Source: Methanobacteriaceae archaeon | GTDB lineage: Archaea; Methanobacteriota; Methanobacteria; Methanobacteriales; Methanobacteriaceae | NCBI GenBank assembly: GCA_029219465.1 | Contig: JAQXTL010000012.1 | Coordinates: forward strand, 1 to 37,831 | Length of the DNA: 37,831 nucleotides | Direction: 5' to 3' | In this document: positions 25,646 through 32,982 of the stretch, in pieces | Layout: the number at the start of each line of letters is the position of its first letter | Numbering within the stretch: the first letter of the stretch is position 1 | Notes under the pieces: generated by a model | Told to the model about the DNA's origin: nothing | Database searches by the model: none | Seen by the model: only the letters and a program-made list of their open reading frames with translations | Made by a program: the position numbers and the translations under genes

Positions 25646-25918
25646 GTGATTAGACGTGTAACAAGTGGCAGACGATTACTTAGAAAAAGAATGTATAAAC
25701 CACCTCATACTCGTCACAAAAATGCCACATATCATCGTGAAAATAAAAACCTTGCAAAACCCCATCAAGAGAAGTTTAAGGATATGAACTGTCCTATTGT
25801 AAAAGTTAAAAGAAGACCTAAACGTGAAGTGATGGGTGGTTTTAAAATGTCTTACAGATACAAATTTTATGATGTTGTAGAAGAAGACATTGAAGAATCA
25901 GATGAAACATCTGATTAA
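25646..25918 (+). CDS. Small basic hypothetical protein with acidic tail
   Basis: A 90-residue protein rich in Arg, Lys and His (RRVTSGRRLLRKRMYKPPH), ending in a short acidic stretch. The basic character would suit nucleic-acid or ribosome contact, but no known family is evident. I start at GTG 25646 because GTGATT (25637-25642) directly upstream can act as ribosome binding site; a GTG at 25637 would adjoin the previous stop. A T7 run right after the stop (25920-25926) may terminate the pair. Confidence 0.6.
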   Translation: MIRRVTSGRRLLRKRMYKPPHTRHKNATYHRENKNLAKPHQEKFKDMNCPIVKVKRRPKREVMGGFKMSYRYKFYDVVEEDIEESDETSD

Positions 25919-25933
25919 CTTTTTTTCTTTTTA

Positions 25934-26209
25934 TCATTCTTTCGAACTAATATATTCATAAATAGTTTTCCCATCATCAGTTAAGGAATATAGTTTTCCT
26001 TTATGAATATTCGGAGTAGCACAATAAACAATATCTTGTTTTTTTAATTGTGCCAATAAATTACTTACGTGATTTGTTCGAACACCTATTGCGGTTCCTA
26101 TTTGTTTTGGTGTATATAAGTTATATTTCATGTATAATACGATATTTCGTCTGTGTTCGGATCCTTGAACAAATGCTATTTTTTCTAATATTTTTTCATC
26201 CTTGCACAT
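25934..26209 (-). CDS. Winged-helix transcription regulator (minus-strand member of a pair)
   Basis: A 91-residue winged-helix protein. The helix-turn-helix is TPKQIGTAIGVRTNHVSNLLAQL (landmarks PKQIG, NHVS), with the wing KGKLYSLTDDGKTIYEYI. It is a paralogue of the plus-strand regulator starting at 26319 and is transcribed divergently from it. It is probably autoregulated through the shared spacer, where a spaced dyad is visible. Targets may include the nearby SseB-domain genes, but that is only inference from position. Confidence 0.85.
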   Translation of the reverse strand: MCKDEKILEKIAFVQGSEHRRNIVLYMKYNLYTPKQIGTAIGVRTNHVSNLLAQLKKQDIVYCATPNIHKGKLYSLTDDGKTIYEYISSKE

Positions 26210-26250
26210 ATTGTATACTTTTGTTTCACTTTAAAGTTATTGATTTATAT

Positions 26251-26280
26251 GTTATTACACATACATAGTACATTAATAAC
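26251..26280. promoter_or_regulatory. Spaced dyad between divergent winged-helix genes
   Basis: GTTATTA (26251-26257) and TAATAAC (26274-26280) form perfect 7-base arms 16 bases apart, in the spacer between the two regulators. The size suits a winged-helix dimer. The same arms occur nearly fused at 31774-31794. Confidence 0.35.
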
Positions 26281-26318
26281 AACCTTTTAGCACACTTAAA
26301 CAAAATGAGGTGTTTTTT

Positions 26319-26576
26319 GTGGATAGCTTAGTAAAATATGTTTTAAAATCATCATACCGGGTTCGTGTAATTAAAGCTATTGGTCGGGATGTAAAAATGC
26401 CGTCTCAAATTGCGATTGATAGTAATGTTTTAAATAATCATATAAGTAGAACATTAAAACAGCTTAAAGAACATGGTCTGGTTGAGTTGATAAATCCTGA
26501 AGCACGCTGTGGCAGATTATATAGACTTACAGATAATGGATTGGCAGTATTAGAAAGTATTAATTTAAAAAAATAG
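26319..26576 (+). CDS. Winged-helix transcription regulator (plus-strand member of a pair)
   Basis: An 85-residue winged-helix protein with helix-turn-helix PSQIAIDSNVLNNHISRTL and wing RCGRLYRLTDNGLAVLE. It is clearly paralogous to the divergent regulator at 25934-26209 (shared PxQI, NHxS, GxLYxLTDxG). I start at GTG 26319 because GAGGTG (26307-26312) lies six bases upstream; an earlier in-frame GTG at 26310 falls inside that site. It faces the SseB-domain operon tail to tail. Confidence 0.85.
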   Translation: MDSLVKYVLKSSYRVRVIKAIGRDVKMPSQIAIDSNVLNNHISRTLKQLKEHGLVELINPEARCGRLYRLTDNGLAVLESINLKK

Positions 26577-26598
26577 TATAATAAAGTTTTAAATAACT

Positions 26599-26868
26599 TT
26601 ATTTTAATAATTCTTGTTTTGAAATAGTTTTATTTTGAGAGTGTATATCTAAAATAATTCCTGAAAACTCATCATCATTTTTTGCAAGCTCTCTAAAAAG
26701 TTCAATAGAAACTTCACAAGGTTCATAATCAGATAATTCCAAATATTCATATCCTTTTTTGTATTCTTCAGTATTGGAAAATACGATTATTTTAAAATCT
26801 TGCGGACTTCCACATACAAGAAAATCCTTTTCATGATCTTGACCAATAGCTGGGCAAATAAATTTCAT
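26599..26868 (-). CDS. Short SseB-like protein (paralogue 2)
   Basis: An 89-residue protein matching the second half of the SseB-like domain: FKIIVFSNTEEYKKGYEYL aligns with the xPIFTDxREY block of its neighbours, and DDEFSGIILDIHSQN with their EDFQGFVINPHSQN. The first strands are shortened. AGGTG precedes the ATG, eight bases after the upstream gene. It is the third gene of a three-gene minus-strand operon. Confidence 0.65.
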   Translation of the reverse strand: MKFICPAIGQDHEKDFLVCGSPQDFKIIVFSNTEEYKKGYEYLELSDYEPCEVSIELFRELAKNDDEFSGIILDIHSQNKTISKQELLK

Positions 26869-26876
26869 ATTAACAC

Positions 26877-27320
26877 CTAAAAACTTGCATTTCTGTCCAT
26901 ATTGAAGTTTTGTGAATGTGGATTAATTACAAAACCCTGGAAATCTTCATCTTCATCAGCTATTTTGGATATGTCCTGTGGAGTGATAACTTTCATTTCA
27001 AGTTTGTCTAAGAATAATTTAGATATTTTTGCACTTCCAACAGCATATTCCCTGATGTCTGTAAAAATCGGAAGAATGTATTCATTCCCGGTTTTATTTA
27101 GAGTTAATTTTACAAAATCTTCTCTCTCATCAATTAATGTAAAATAAATTTCTTCAGGAAATGTATTTATGATATTTTGTTTAATAGCTTCAAGTTCAAG
27201 AGCATTTTCGCTCTTGAGCTTTTTTACCATATCAGCATATATTTGAATATATTCTTTTAATTGGCTTTTAGAAGCTTTAACATTGTTTTTTTGATAATCT
27301 TCGTAATCTTTAAGATTCAT
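26877..27320 (-). CDS. SseB-domain protein (paralogue 3)
   Basis: A 147-residue soluble protein. The N-terminal 50 residues are helical and charged. The core has YILPIFTDIREYAVGSAKI (about residues 86-104) and ends with DEDFQGFVINPHSQNFNMD, the SseB N-terminal-domain pattern. It is the middle gene of the operon, two bases after paralogue 4, so translation is probably coupled. Confidence 0.7.
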   Translation of the reverse strand: MNLKDYEDYQKNNVKASKSQLKEYIQIYADMVKKLKSENALELEAIKQNIINTFPEEIYFTLIDEREDFVKLTLNKTGNEYILPIFTDIREYAVGSAKISKLFLDKLEMKVITPQDISKIADEDEDFQGFVINPHSQNFNMDRNASF

Positions 27321-27322
27321 AT

Positions 27323-27811
27323 TTATTCACAACATTCGTGAACATCTTCGCCGCCGATAACGAAGTCCCATTGAGGTGCGTTAATAGCAAGTCCAATGAA
27401 TTGTTCATCTTCAGAGTATTCGGAGATGATTTTATGACCGATTTTTTTGTCACATACAAATTCATTTTCACCGAATTGTTCTTTGAACATTTCAATAGCT
27501 TCATTTGCTTCTTCTTCATCGGTGTAAACAGGAATTACGAATTCTTCTACTTCATCATCTTCATCGCTGATGATTAAAGCAACAATTTCTTTTTCTTCGC
27601 TATTTGCATTGGATACAATAATGAATTCTTCATCAAATACAACGTGTTCGATTTCGTGGTAAATTTCACCTAACTGTTCGATTTGTTCTTTGTGTTCTTC
27701 TTCAAAAGATTCATCGAGTTCTTCTGCATCTCCTAATGTTTTTTCGATTTTTTCGTTTAAGTCATCGTCGAGTTCAATAAATTTTTTAACTAAGTCTTTA
27801 ACTTCGCTCAT
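27323..27811 (-). CDS. Acidic SseB-domain protein (paralogue 4)
   Basis: A 162-residue, very acidic protein. Residues 1-55 are predicted helical and rich in Glu and Asp. The core contains EFVIPVYTDEEEANEAIEMF and then DEQFIGLAINAPQWDFV, matching the SseB domain of its neighbours. The C-terminus ends in CCE with two cysteines. GGTGAT precedes the ATG. It is the first gene of the operon, with a long upstream region holding a strong dyad (27927-27970). Confidence 0.72.
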   Translation of the reverse strand: MSEVKDLVKKFIELDDDLNEKIEKTLGDAEELDESFEEEHKEQIEQLGEIYHEIEHVVFDEEFIIVSNANSEEKEIVALIISDEDDEVEEFVIPVYTDEEEANEAIEMFKEQFGENEFVCDKKIGHKIISEYSEDEQFIGLAINAPQWDFVIGGEDVHECCE

Positions 27812-27926
27812 TGTATCACCATAATGTAATAATCATTAAAATAAGTATTTTTTTTAAAACAAATGAACATTCTCTTCCTAAACACCACTAAAGGAATGCA
27901 AACGAATGCTCATTTCAACCATCACC

Positions 27927-27970
27927 ATTGTTCATATTATAAAAAAATAGTATATAACAATATGAACAAT
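27927..27970. promoter_or_regulatory. 12-bp perfect inverted repeat around TATA-like sequence
   Basis: ATTGTTCATATT (27927-27938) and AATATGAACAAT (27959-27970) are perfect reverse complements with a 20-base centre that contains TATAAAAAAATAG and TATATAAC. Read on the minus strand the centre provides a TATA box pointing to the SseB-domain operon. This fits an operator placed to control TATA access. Confidence 0.5.
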
Positions 27971-28197
27971 AATATTTTATAATTTTAATATATATAAATG
28001 TTAAGGTTTAATTTTGGCTTTCATTAATTTTTATGGCTTTTTAGGTAATTTTATTGTACTTATTTTTAATTTACATATTTGAATATCATTCTTGATATAA
28101 TGTAATTTTTCTAATTTTATTTTGTTTGTTGGCATTAGAATGCTATTTTATATAAATTAATTAATTAATCTTTTATATTATTAAGTCTAAAATAACT

Positions 28198-28265
28198 ATG
28201 TACATAATAAGTTAATTTTAACAAAGTACATTGATTGCAATTTGATTTTTTTAAATTCAATCAAT
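28198..28265 (+). promoter_or_regulatory. Structured leader of the NhaC-type antiporter gene
   Basis: Two overlapping dyads. ATGTAC (28198-28203) and GTACAT (28226-28231) enclose the palindrome GTTAATTTTAAC (28211-28222). Then ATTGATTG-c-AATTT (28230-28243) pairs with AAATT-CAATCAAT (28253-28265), a 13-bp stem with one bulge and a T-rich loop. The two share bases and so are mutually exclusive. TATA-like sequences at 28145-28158 and 28172-28180 place them in or at the start of the transcript. Confidence 0.35.
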
Positions 28266-28314
28266 ACAATTTATGGTTTTTTATAAAAAATGTATAGGAA
28301 AAATGGTGTAATAA

Positions 28315-30057
28315 ATGAATATTAATGACAATATGAAATTGGGTTTAATTGCAGCTGTATCTATTATAGCTCTTTTTGTTTTATCCTTATTTATTTCCCA
28401 AGCACCAGCTAACGATGATAATGCTATTCGTTTTGGTATTTTAACATTATTACCACCTTTAGTTGCTATTGGTTTAGCTTTCATTACTAAAGAAACAATT
28501 TTATCATTGTTTATGGGTGTATTTGTCGGGGAATTTATGTTATGTGTTAACGATTTAAACATCGTTTCCACTGCTGTTAACGCATTTTTACAAATGGGTT
28601 CTCAAATTATATCCTGTATGGCTGATCCATGGAATGCAGGTATTATTCTTCAATGTTTACTTATTGGAGGTATTATCCAATTAGTAACCAAAATGGGTGG
28701 TGCAAAAGCTCTTGCAGATACCTTTGCTAAAAGAGCAGATACTCCAAGAAAAGCTCAATTGTTCACTTGGATTTTAGGATTATGTGTTTTCTTCGATGAT
28801 TATGCAAACTCCTTAATTGTTGGTCCTATTATGAGACCAGTTATGGATAAACTCAAAGTATCTAGACAAAAATTAGCTTTCATTGTTGACGCAACCGCAG
28901 CTCCTGTTGCAGGTATTGCTATTATTTCTACTTGGATTGGTTTAGAAATCAGTTTAATCGCTGCTGGTTTCCAATCTGTTGGTGTAACTAACGTTACTGG
29001 TTTTGGTATTTTCTTACAAACTATCCCATACAGATTCTACAACATCTTCATTTTAATCTTTATTGTAATTTCTGCAGTAACATTATATGAATTTGGTCCA
29101 ATGAAAAAAGCAGAACAAGCTGCACGTAAAAGAGACGCAGACGAAAAAGTTATTGTCCCTAACGCACCTGGATTTGACGAAGTTAAACCAGTTGAAGGAA
29201 TTAAATTATCCATCTGGAATGCTATTATCCCTATTGGTACCTTAATTATTGGTGCTCTTATTGCATTCTACTGGAGTGGATACACTACCATTTTAGGTGG
29301 AGAAGATCAAGCTCTTATTGCTATTATGAAAACTGCTCCATTATCATTTAATGGTATTTTCACTGCATTATCTCAATCTGATGCTTCCGTTGCTCTTTTC
29401 CAAGCTGCACTTCTTGCTTCTATTGTTGCAATTGTTATGGCAGTTGGTGGAAAAATCCTCACTATTGAAGACGCTATCTCTGAATGGATTGGCGGTATGA
29501 AAACTATTGTTATTACCGGTGTAATCTTACTCTTAGCTTGGTCTTTAGGTGGAGTTATTGGTGAAGTCGGAACTGCTTCTTACTTAGTAGGAGTTCTTAA
29601 AAACGCATTACCACAATTCATCGTACCTTCCTTAATCTTTATCTTAGGTGCATTGATTTCCTTTGCAACCGGTACTGCATACGGTACTATGAGTATTTTA
29701 ATGCCTTTAGCAATTCCATTAGCTTGGGCTGTAAGTTCTGGAGATATGTCCTTTACCATTGTATGTACCAGTGGTGTATTAACTGGAGCTATTTTCGGAG
29801 ACCACTGTTCTCCAATTTCAGATACTACAATTTTATCATCTATGGGAACAAGCTGTAGCCACATTGATCACGTTCAAACACAAATCTACTACGCTGTATT
29901 CGTTGCATGTGTAGCTATCTTTATCGGTTACATCCCTGCTGGTTTAGGTATCTCTTGGTTCATTTCCCTTCCAGTCGGTATAGTTGTATTATACATAGGT
30001 CTTAAAGTTTTAGGTGAAAAAGTAGACTTTGATGAAGTAGAGGATTCCTCCTCATAA
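28315..30057 (+). CDS. NhaC-family Na+/H+ antiporter-like transporter
   Basis: A 580-residue membrane protein with about twelve or more hydrophobic segments. The core LGLCVFFDDYANSLIVGPIMRP (near residues 154-175) and the C-terminal FATGTAYGTMSILMPLAIPLAW and FGDHCSPISDTTILSS are the paired conserved blocks of the NhaC-type family. A charged loop (about residues 260-295) divides the two halves. Members exchange Na+ for H+, or a small organic acid or amine; the cargo is not settled by sequence. The ATG has GGTG upstream. It is a single gene with a long leader. Confidence 0.88.
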   Translation: MNINDNMKLGLIAAVSIIALFVLSLFISQAPANDDNAIRFGILTLLPPLVAIGLAFITKETILSLFMGVFVGEFMLCVNDLNIVSTAVNAFLQMGSQIISCMADPWNAGIILQCLLIGGIIQLVTKMGGAKALADTFAKRADTPRKAQLFTWILGLCVFFDDYANSLIVGPIMRPVMDKLKVSRQKLAFIVDATAAPVAGIAIISTWIGLEISLIAAGFQSVGVTNVTGFGIFLQTIPYRFYNIFILIFIVISAVTLYEFGPMKKAEQAARKRDADEKVIVPNAPGFDEVKPVEGIKLSIWNAIIPIGTLIIGALIAFYWSGYTTILGGEDQALIAIMKTAPLSFNGIFTALSQSDASVALFQAALLASIVAIVMAVGGKILTIEDAISEWIGGMKTIVITGVILLLAWSLGGVIGEVGTASYLVGVLKNALPQFIVPSLIFILGALISFATGTAYGTMSILMPLAIPLAWAVSSGDMSFTIVCTSGVLTGAIFGDHCSPISDTTILSSMGTSCSHIDHVQTQIYYAVFVACVAIFIGYIPAGLGISWFISLPVGIVVLYIGLKVLGEKVDFDEVEDSSS

Positions 30058-30107
30058 CTTCATTATATTTTTTTAATTTTCAACATAATTTAGTAATGCC
30101 TAAAAAA

Positions 30108-30818
30108 TTAGTAGTAATCATCACAAATATGTTTATATGTGCAGTATTTGCATAAAAACTGTCTTTTGGCTGGAAACTTTCCATCATTTATTTTACTTCT
30201 AACGTCATGAAGAGTATCAACAGCGTCGCTGATTTCATTTTCATTTAAATATTTGCGTTTGTTGTCTTCATCACAAATATCAAGTAATCTTAAACGCCCA
30301 TTTTTTGTAAAAAATATTCCAACCTTGGATACTGGCTTTTCATAAACATTTTCAACAAGTAACTTGTAATAGCATAATTCTCTTCTATATTTTGAAAATG
30401 TATTTGATTTTGATGTTTTGTAATCAATAATTACTAATTCGCCGTTTTCATCTTCTAAAATTATATCACAAATTCCAGAAAAGCGGTTTTCTTCATCAAT
30501 TAAATATTCTTCATTAGAATATAGTTTATAATCATTATCAATAAATACTTCTTTAAAAAAAGAACCTAAATTATCAACGTGTTCAGCCAAGTCATATCCG
30601 ATGTTTTCTTCATGGGAAATCTTTAAAAGTTCGTTGTTTATATCCACGTCCTCCAATTCATCGCCAAATTTTTCAATAAACTTCTCAGCAACTAAATGAA
30701 CATCACTTCCAAGAGCCATATATTTATTCGGTTCAACTTCAATTTCATCAATATATTGAAATTTGAATTCTCTTGGACATTTTAGATATGAATTGACTTT
30801 GGATTTTGATAATTTCAT
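30108..30818 (-). CDS. PD-(D/E)XK nuclease with Fe-S cysteines (RecB/Cas4-like)
   Basis: A 236-residue nuclease-like protein. Catalytic landmarks are GSDVHLVAEKF (His), FSGICDIILE (Asp) and VIIDYKTSK (D-x-K), then ELCYYKLL at the usual QxxxY position. Four cysteines frame the domain: one in LKCPREF (N-terminus) and three in FLCKYCTYKHIC (C-terminus), the arrangement that holds a 4Fe-4S cluster in AddB and Cas4. No CRISPR array or cas gene is near, so a stand-alone repair exonuclease is more likely. No clear ribosome binding site precedes the ATG. Confidence 0.85.
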   Translation of the reverse strand: MKLSKSKVNSYLKCPREFKFQYIDEIEVEPNKYMALGSDVHLVAEKFIEKFGDELEDVDINNELLKISHEENIGYDLAEHVDNLGSFFKEVFIDNDYKLYSNEEYLIDEENRFSGICDIILEDENGELVIIDYKTSKSNTFSKYRRELCYYKLLVENVYEKPVSKVGIFFTKNGRLRLLDICDEDNKRKYLNENEISDAVDTLHDVRSKINDGKFPAKRQFLCKYCTYKHICDDYY

Positions 30819-30887
30819 AGTATATGTTTTTATTAAATCCTTTTTAAATAAATTGTTATTATTTAAATACTTTAAATTAAATAATTA

Positions 30888-30901
30888 TAAATAGCTATTT
30901 A
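30888..30901. promoter_or_regulatory. 14-bp perfect palindrome between divergent genes
   Basis: TAAATAGCTATTTA is a perfect palindrome in the spacer between the nuclease gene (minus) and the flavoprotein gene (plus), about 32 bases before the latter. It is a candidate operator or start-site element; A+T-rich sequence makes chance palindromes fairly common. Confidence 0.3.
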
Positions 30902-30932
30902 ATAGCATTATATGATTATTTTGGTGATTTAA

Positions 30933-31475
30933 ATGAAAATTGTAGCACTTCAAGGAAGTCCACGTAAAGGTGGAAATTGTGACGTATTAATGGACGAAAT
31001 GATTAAAGGTATTGAAGAAAACGGTGGAGAAGTAACTAAATATTACTTAGAAGACCAAGAAATCGCTCCATGTAAAGCATGTATGTACTGTGCTGAAAAT
31101 CCTGACTGTGTACGTAATGATGACGGAAATAAAATTTTAGATGAAATGCTTGAAGCTGATGGTGTAATCTTTGCAACTCCAGTTTACTACGGTCAAATGT
31201 CTGCACAAGGTAAATTAATCATTGATCGTTTCTATGGTATCGGCCAAAACCCTAATAAAAGCTTATCTGGTAAAGCAGCATTAATCTTTACTGAAAACCA
31301 ACCTGAACACACCTACGATGCATACATTGAACTTACCAAAGCATCTCCATTCGAATTTATGGGATATGAAGTTATCGGTCATGTTGATGCAGGTAATGCA
31401 GGTCCAGCAGGTATTGTTGCTGAAGAACAAAAAGACAAATTAAAAGAAGCTTATGAACTTGGTTTAAAATTCTAA
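30933..31475 (+). CDS. Iron-sulfur flavoprotein-like NAD(P)H/FMN oxidoreductase
   Basis: A 180-residue flavodoxin-fold protein. The FMN phosphate loop is LQGSPRKGGNCD (about residues 5-16) and TPVYYGQMSAQ contacts the flavin. A cysteine cluster CKACMYCAENPDC (47-59) matches the compact 4Fe-4S motif of archaeal iron-sulfur flavoproteins. Such proteins pass electrons between ferredoxin and oxidants such as oxygen or peroxide. GGTGAT precedes the ATG. The ferredoxin gene 35 bases downstream fits as partner. Confidence 0.88.
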   Translation: MKIVALQGSPRKGGNCDVLMDEMIKGIEENGGEVTKYYLEDQEIAPCKACMYCAENPDCVRNDDGNKILDEMLEADGVIFATPVYYGQMSAQGKLIIDRFYGIGQNPNKSLSGKAALIFTENQPEHTYDAYIELTKASPFEFMGYEVIGHVDAGNAGPAGIVAEEQKDKLKEAYELGLKF

Positions 31476-31510
31476 GCCAACTTCTTAATTATTTTTTTTG
31501 GATGATTTTT

Positions 31511-31738
31511 ATGGGTTTAGGTTCTTTATTTAAAAGAAAGAAAAAAGAAGTCGTTGATGAGTCTCATATTGTCATTGATGAGAGTCAATGTGAGGGTTGT
31601 GAGAAATGCTGTATTGCATGTCCAAATAATGTTTTTGTAATTGATGAGGATGTATCTAAAGTAAGGAATCATCAGGTCTGTAAAAATTGTAAGGTATGTA
31701 TAGCAATTTGTCCTAACAATTGTATAACTGTAAATTAA
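31511..31738 (+). CDS. 2[4Fe-4S] ferredoxin
   Basis: A 75-residue protein with a basic N-terminus (FKRKKKEV) and two full cluster motifs, CEGCEKCCIACP and CKNCKVCIAICP. I start at ATG 31511, six bases after GGATGAT; a start at 31502 lies inside that site. It lies just after the iron-sulfur flavoprotein gene, and a T8 run in the spacer (about 31491-31498) may partly terminate the upstream transcript. Confidence 0.9.
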   Translation: MGLGSLFKRKKKEVVDESHIVIDESQCEGCEKCCIACPNNVFVIDEDVSKVRNHQVCKNCKVCIAICPNNCITVN

Positions 31739-31773
31739 TATTGTTTTATTTAAAAATACGGTTAATTATTTTA

Positions 31774-31794
31774 ATAGTTATTACTAATAACTAT
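31774..31794. promoter_or_regulatory. 21-bp near-perfect palindrome
   Basis: ATAGTTATTA-C-TAATAACTAT: 10-base perfect arms around one base. The loop is too small for a good RNA hairpin, so a protein-binding site is more likely. It lies between the 3' ends of the ferredoxin and ABM genes, where no promoter is expected. Confidence 0.35.
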
Positions 31795-31842
31795 ACTTAT
31801 TTTTATCAATTCTTTAATATAATTAAAAAGAGTAATTAAAAT

Positions 31843-31868
31843 TGTAGATTTAAACTAAGTAATCTACA
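31843..31868 (-). terminator. Terminator hairpin of the ABM-domain gene
   Basis: TGTAGATT (31843-31850) and AATCTACA (31861-31868) pair around ten bases, directly after the stop codon of the minus-strand gene. On that strand the hairpin is followed by ATTTTAATTACTCTTTTTAA, which is T-rich. Confidence 0.6.
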
Positions 31869-32165
31869 TTATAATTCAATTTTTTCACTACTTAGCACTT
31901 CAATGTCTTCACTTTGAACAAATTCAGCAATGTCTTCATTGAAATTTAAAAAGTGTGGTGACTTCATATGTTTTTTAAGAGATTCAACAGATTCCCATTT
32001 TTCAACAAAAGTCAATGAATTATCTTTATCAGATTGTAACAATTCATATTCAATATTTCCATCTTCTAGTTGAGATTCATAAATTAATTCTTCGGAAAGT
32101 TCTAAGATACTGTCATGGCAACCTTCTTTAGGTTGGATTTTTGCTAAAATAACAATGAAACTCAT
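31869..32165 (-). CDS. ABM-domain (antibiotic biosynthesis monooxygenase-like) protein
   Basis: A 98-residue ferredoxin-like-fold protein. The opening FIVILAKIQPKEGC, the middle SLTFVEKWESVESLKKHMKSPHF and the end EDIEVLSSEKIEL follow the ABM/quinol monooxygenase pattern (conserved W and H in EKWxSxxxLxxHxxSxHF). Such small dimers act as cofactor-free oxygenases or as heme or quinone binders; in an anaerobe the role is open. GGTG precedes the ATG. Confidence 0.85.
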   Translation of the reverse strand: MSFIVILAKIQPKEGCHDSILELSEELIYESQLEDGNIEYELLQSDKDNSLTFVEKWESVESLKKHMKSPHFLNFNEDIAEFVQSEDIEVLSSEKIEL

Positions 32166-32287
32166 TAGTTACACCAATTAAAAATTTAATTTTCTTAATA
32201 CTTAAATTATTATAATTGATTTTTTCATAAACTACATTAATTAAAAAACAAATATATTAAATTAGTAAAAAATTTTGGAGAAAGAAT

Positions 32288-32980
32288 ATGATATATTCAA
32301 CAGAAATTGAAAATATGTGTCTTGTTCGCAAAGGTGCAAATCACGACCCTGCTCCAATACCTGAAGAAGGTAAATGGGTAAAAGCAAAAGAAATCAGTGA
32401 CATTTCAGGTTTTACTCATGGTATTGGCTGGTGCGCACCACAACAAGGATGTTGTAAATTAACCTTAAACGTTAAAGATGGTATTATTGAAGAAGCATTA
32501 GTTGAAACTCTTGGATGTTCTGGTATGACTCACTCTGCAGCTATGGCAGGTGAAATCTTAGTTGGAAAAACCATCCTTGAAGCATTAAACACAGATCTTG
32601 TTTGTGATGCGATAAATACTGCAATGCGTGAATTATTCTTACAAATTGTTTACGGAAGAACCCAATCTGCATTCTCAGAAGGCGGTCTTCAAATTGGTGC
32701 TGGACTTGAAGATTTAGGAAAAGGTCACAGAAGCCAAGTAGGAACAATTTATTCAACTAAAGAAAAAGGTCCAAGATATTTGGAATTAACTGAAGGTTAC
32801 ATTACCGAAATCGGACTTGATGAAGATGATGAAATCATTGGATACAAATACATCAACCTTGGTGTCATGTTAGATAACATCAAAGATGGTGTTGATCCAT
32901 TAGAAGCAATTGAAAAAGCTACTGGCCAATATGGTAGATTTGACAGTGCTGTTAAGAAAATAGACCCAAGGAGTGAATAG
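32288..32980 (+). CDS. Iron-sulfur scaffold-like protein (IscU/NifU-N related)
   Basis: A 230-residue protein with a NifU_N-like core: CKLTLNVKDGIIEEALVETLGCSGMTHSAAMAGEIL (landmarks CCKLTL and GCSGMTHSA, about residues 57-90). Cysteines at GWCAPQQGCCK and GCSG could bind an Fe-S cluster. The C-terminal half is an added alpha/beta region. GGAG lies about eight bases before the ATG. It ends two bases before the GGGtGRT protein gene, with which such proteins are normally paired. Confidence 0.82.
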   Translation: MIYSTEIENMCLVRKGANHDPAPIPEEGKWVKAKEISDISGFTHGIGWCAPQQGCCKLTLNVKDGIIEEALVETLGCSGMTHSAAMAGEILVGKTILEALNTDLVCDAINTAMRELFLQIVYGRTQSAFSEGGLQIGAGLEDLGKGHRSQVGTIYSTKEKGPRYLELTEGYITEIGLDEDDEIIGYKYINLGVMLDNIKDGVDPLEAIEKATGQYGRFDSAVKKIDPRSE

Positions 32981-32982
32981 AT

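Larger units (their letters stand above)
27812..28314. other. Gene-free 503-base divergent intergenic region
   Basis: No open frame of note on either strand. It holds a perfect 12-base inverted repeat (27927-27970), a related half site ATGAACATT (27863-27871), a direct repeat GAATGC-N4-GAATGC (near 27894-27910), TATA-like runs, and two dyads in the probable leader of the antiporter gene (28198-28265). Nothing was recognised between about 27985 and 28140 beyond A+T-rich sequence. Confidence 0.6.

Noticed and set aside
26050-26268. Plus-strand Phe-rich frame over the winged-helix gene
   Set aside because: Antisense to a clear regulator; composition typical of reverse reading of A+T-rich coding sequence.
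27975-28140. A small RNA or tRNA in the long intergenic region
   Set aside because: No cloverleaf, no G+C-rich island and no clear hairpin-terminator unit could be found in this stretch.
30108-30818. Cas4 / CRISPR adaptation gene
   Set aside because: The nuclease and Fe-S motifs fit Cas4, but no repeat array or other cas gene is present in the window. A general RecB-like nuclease is the safer call.
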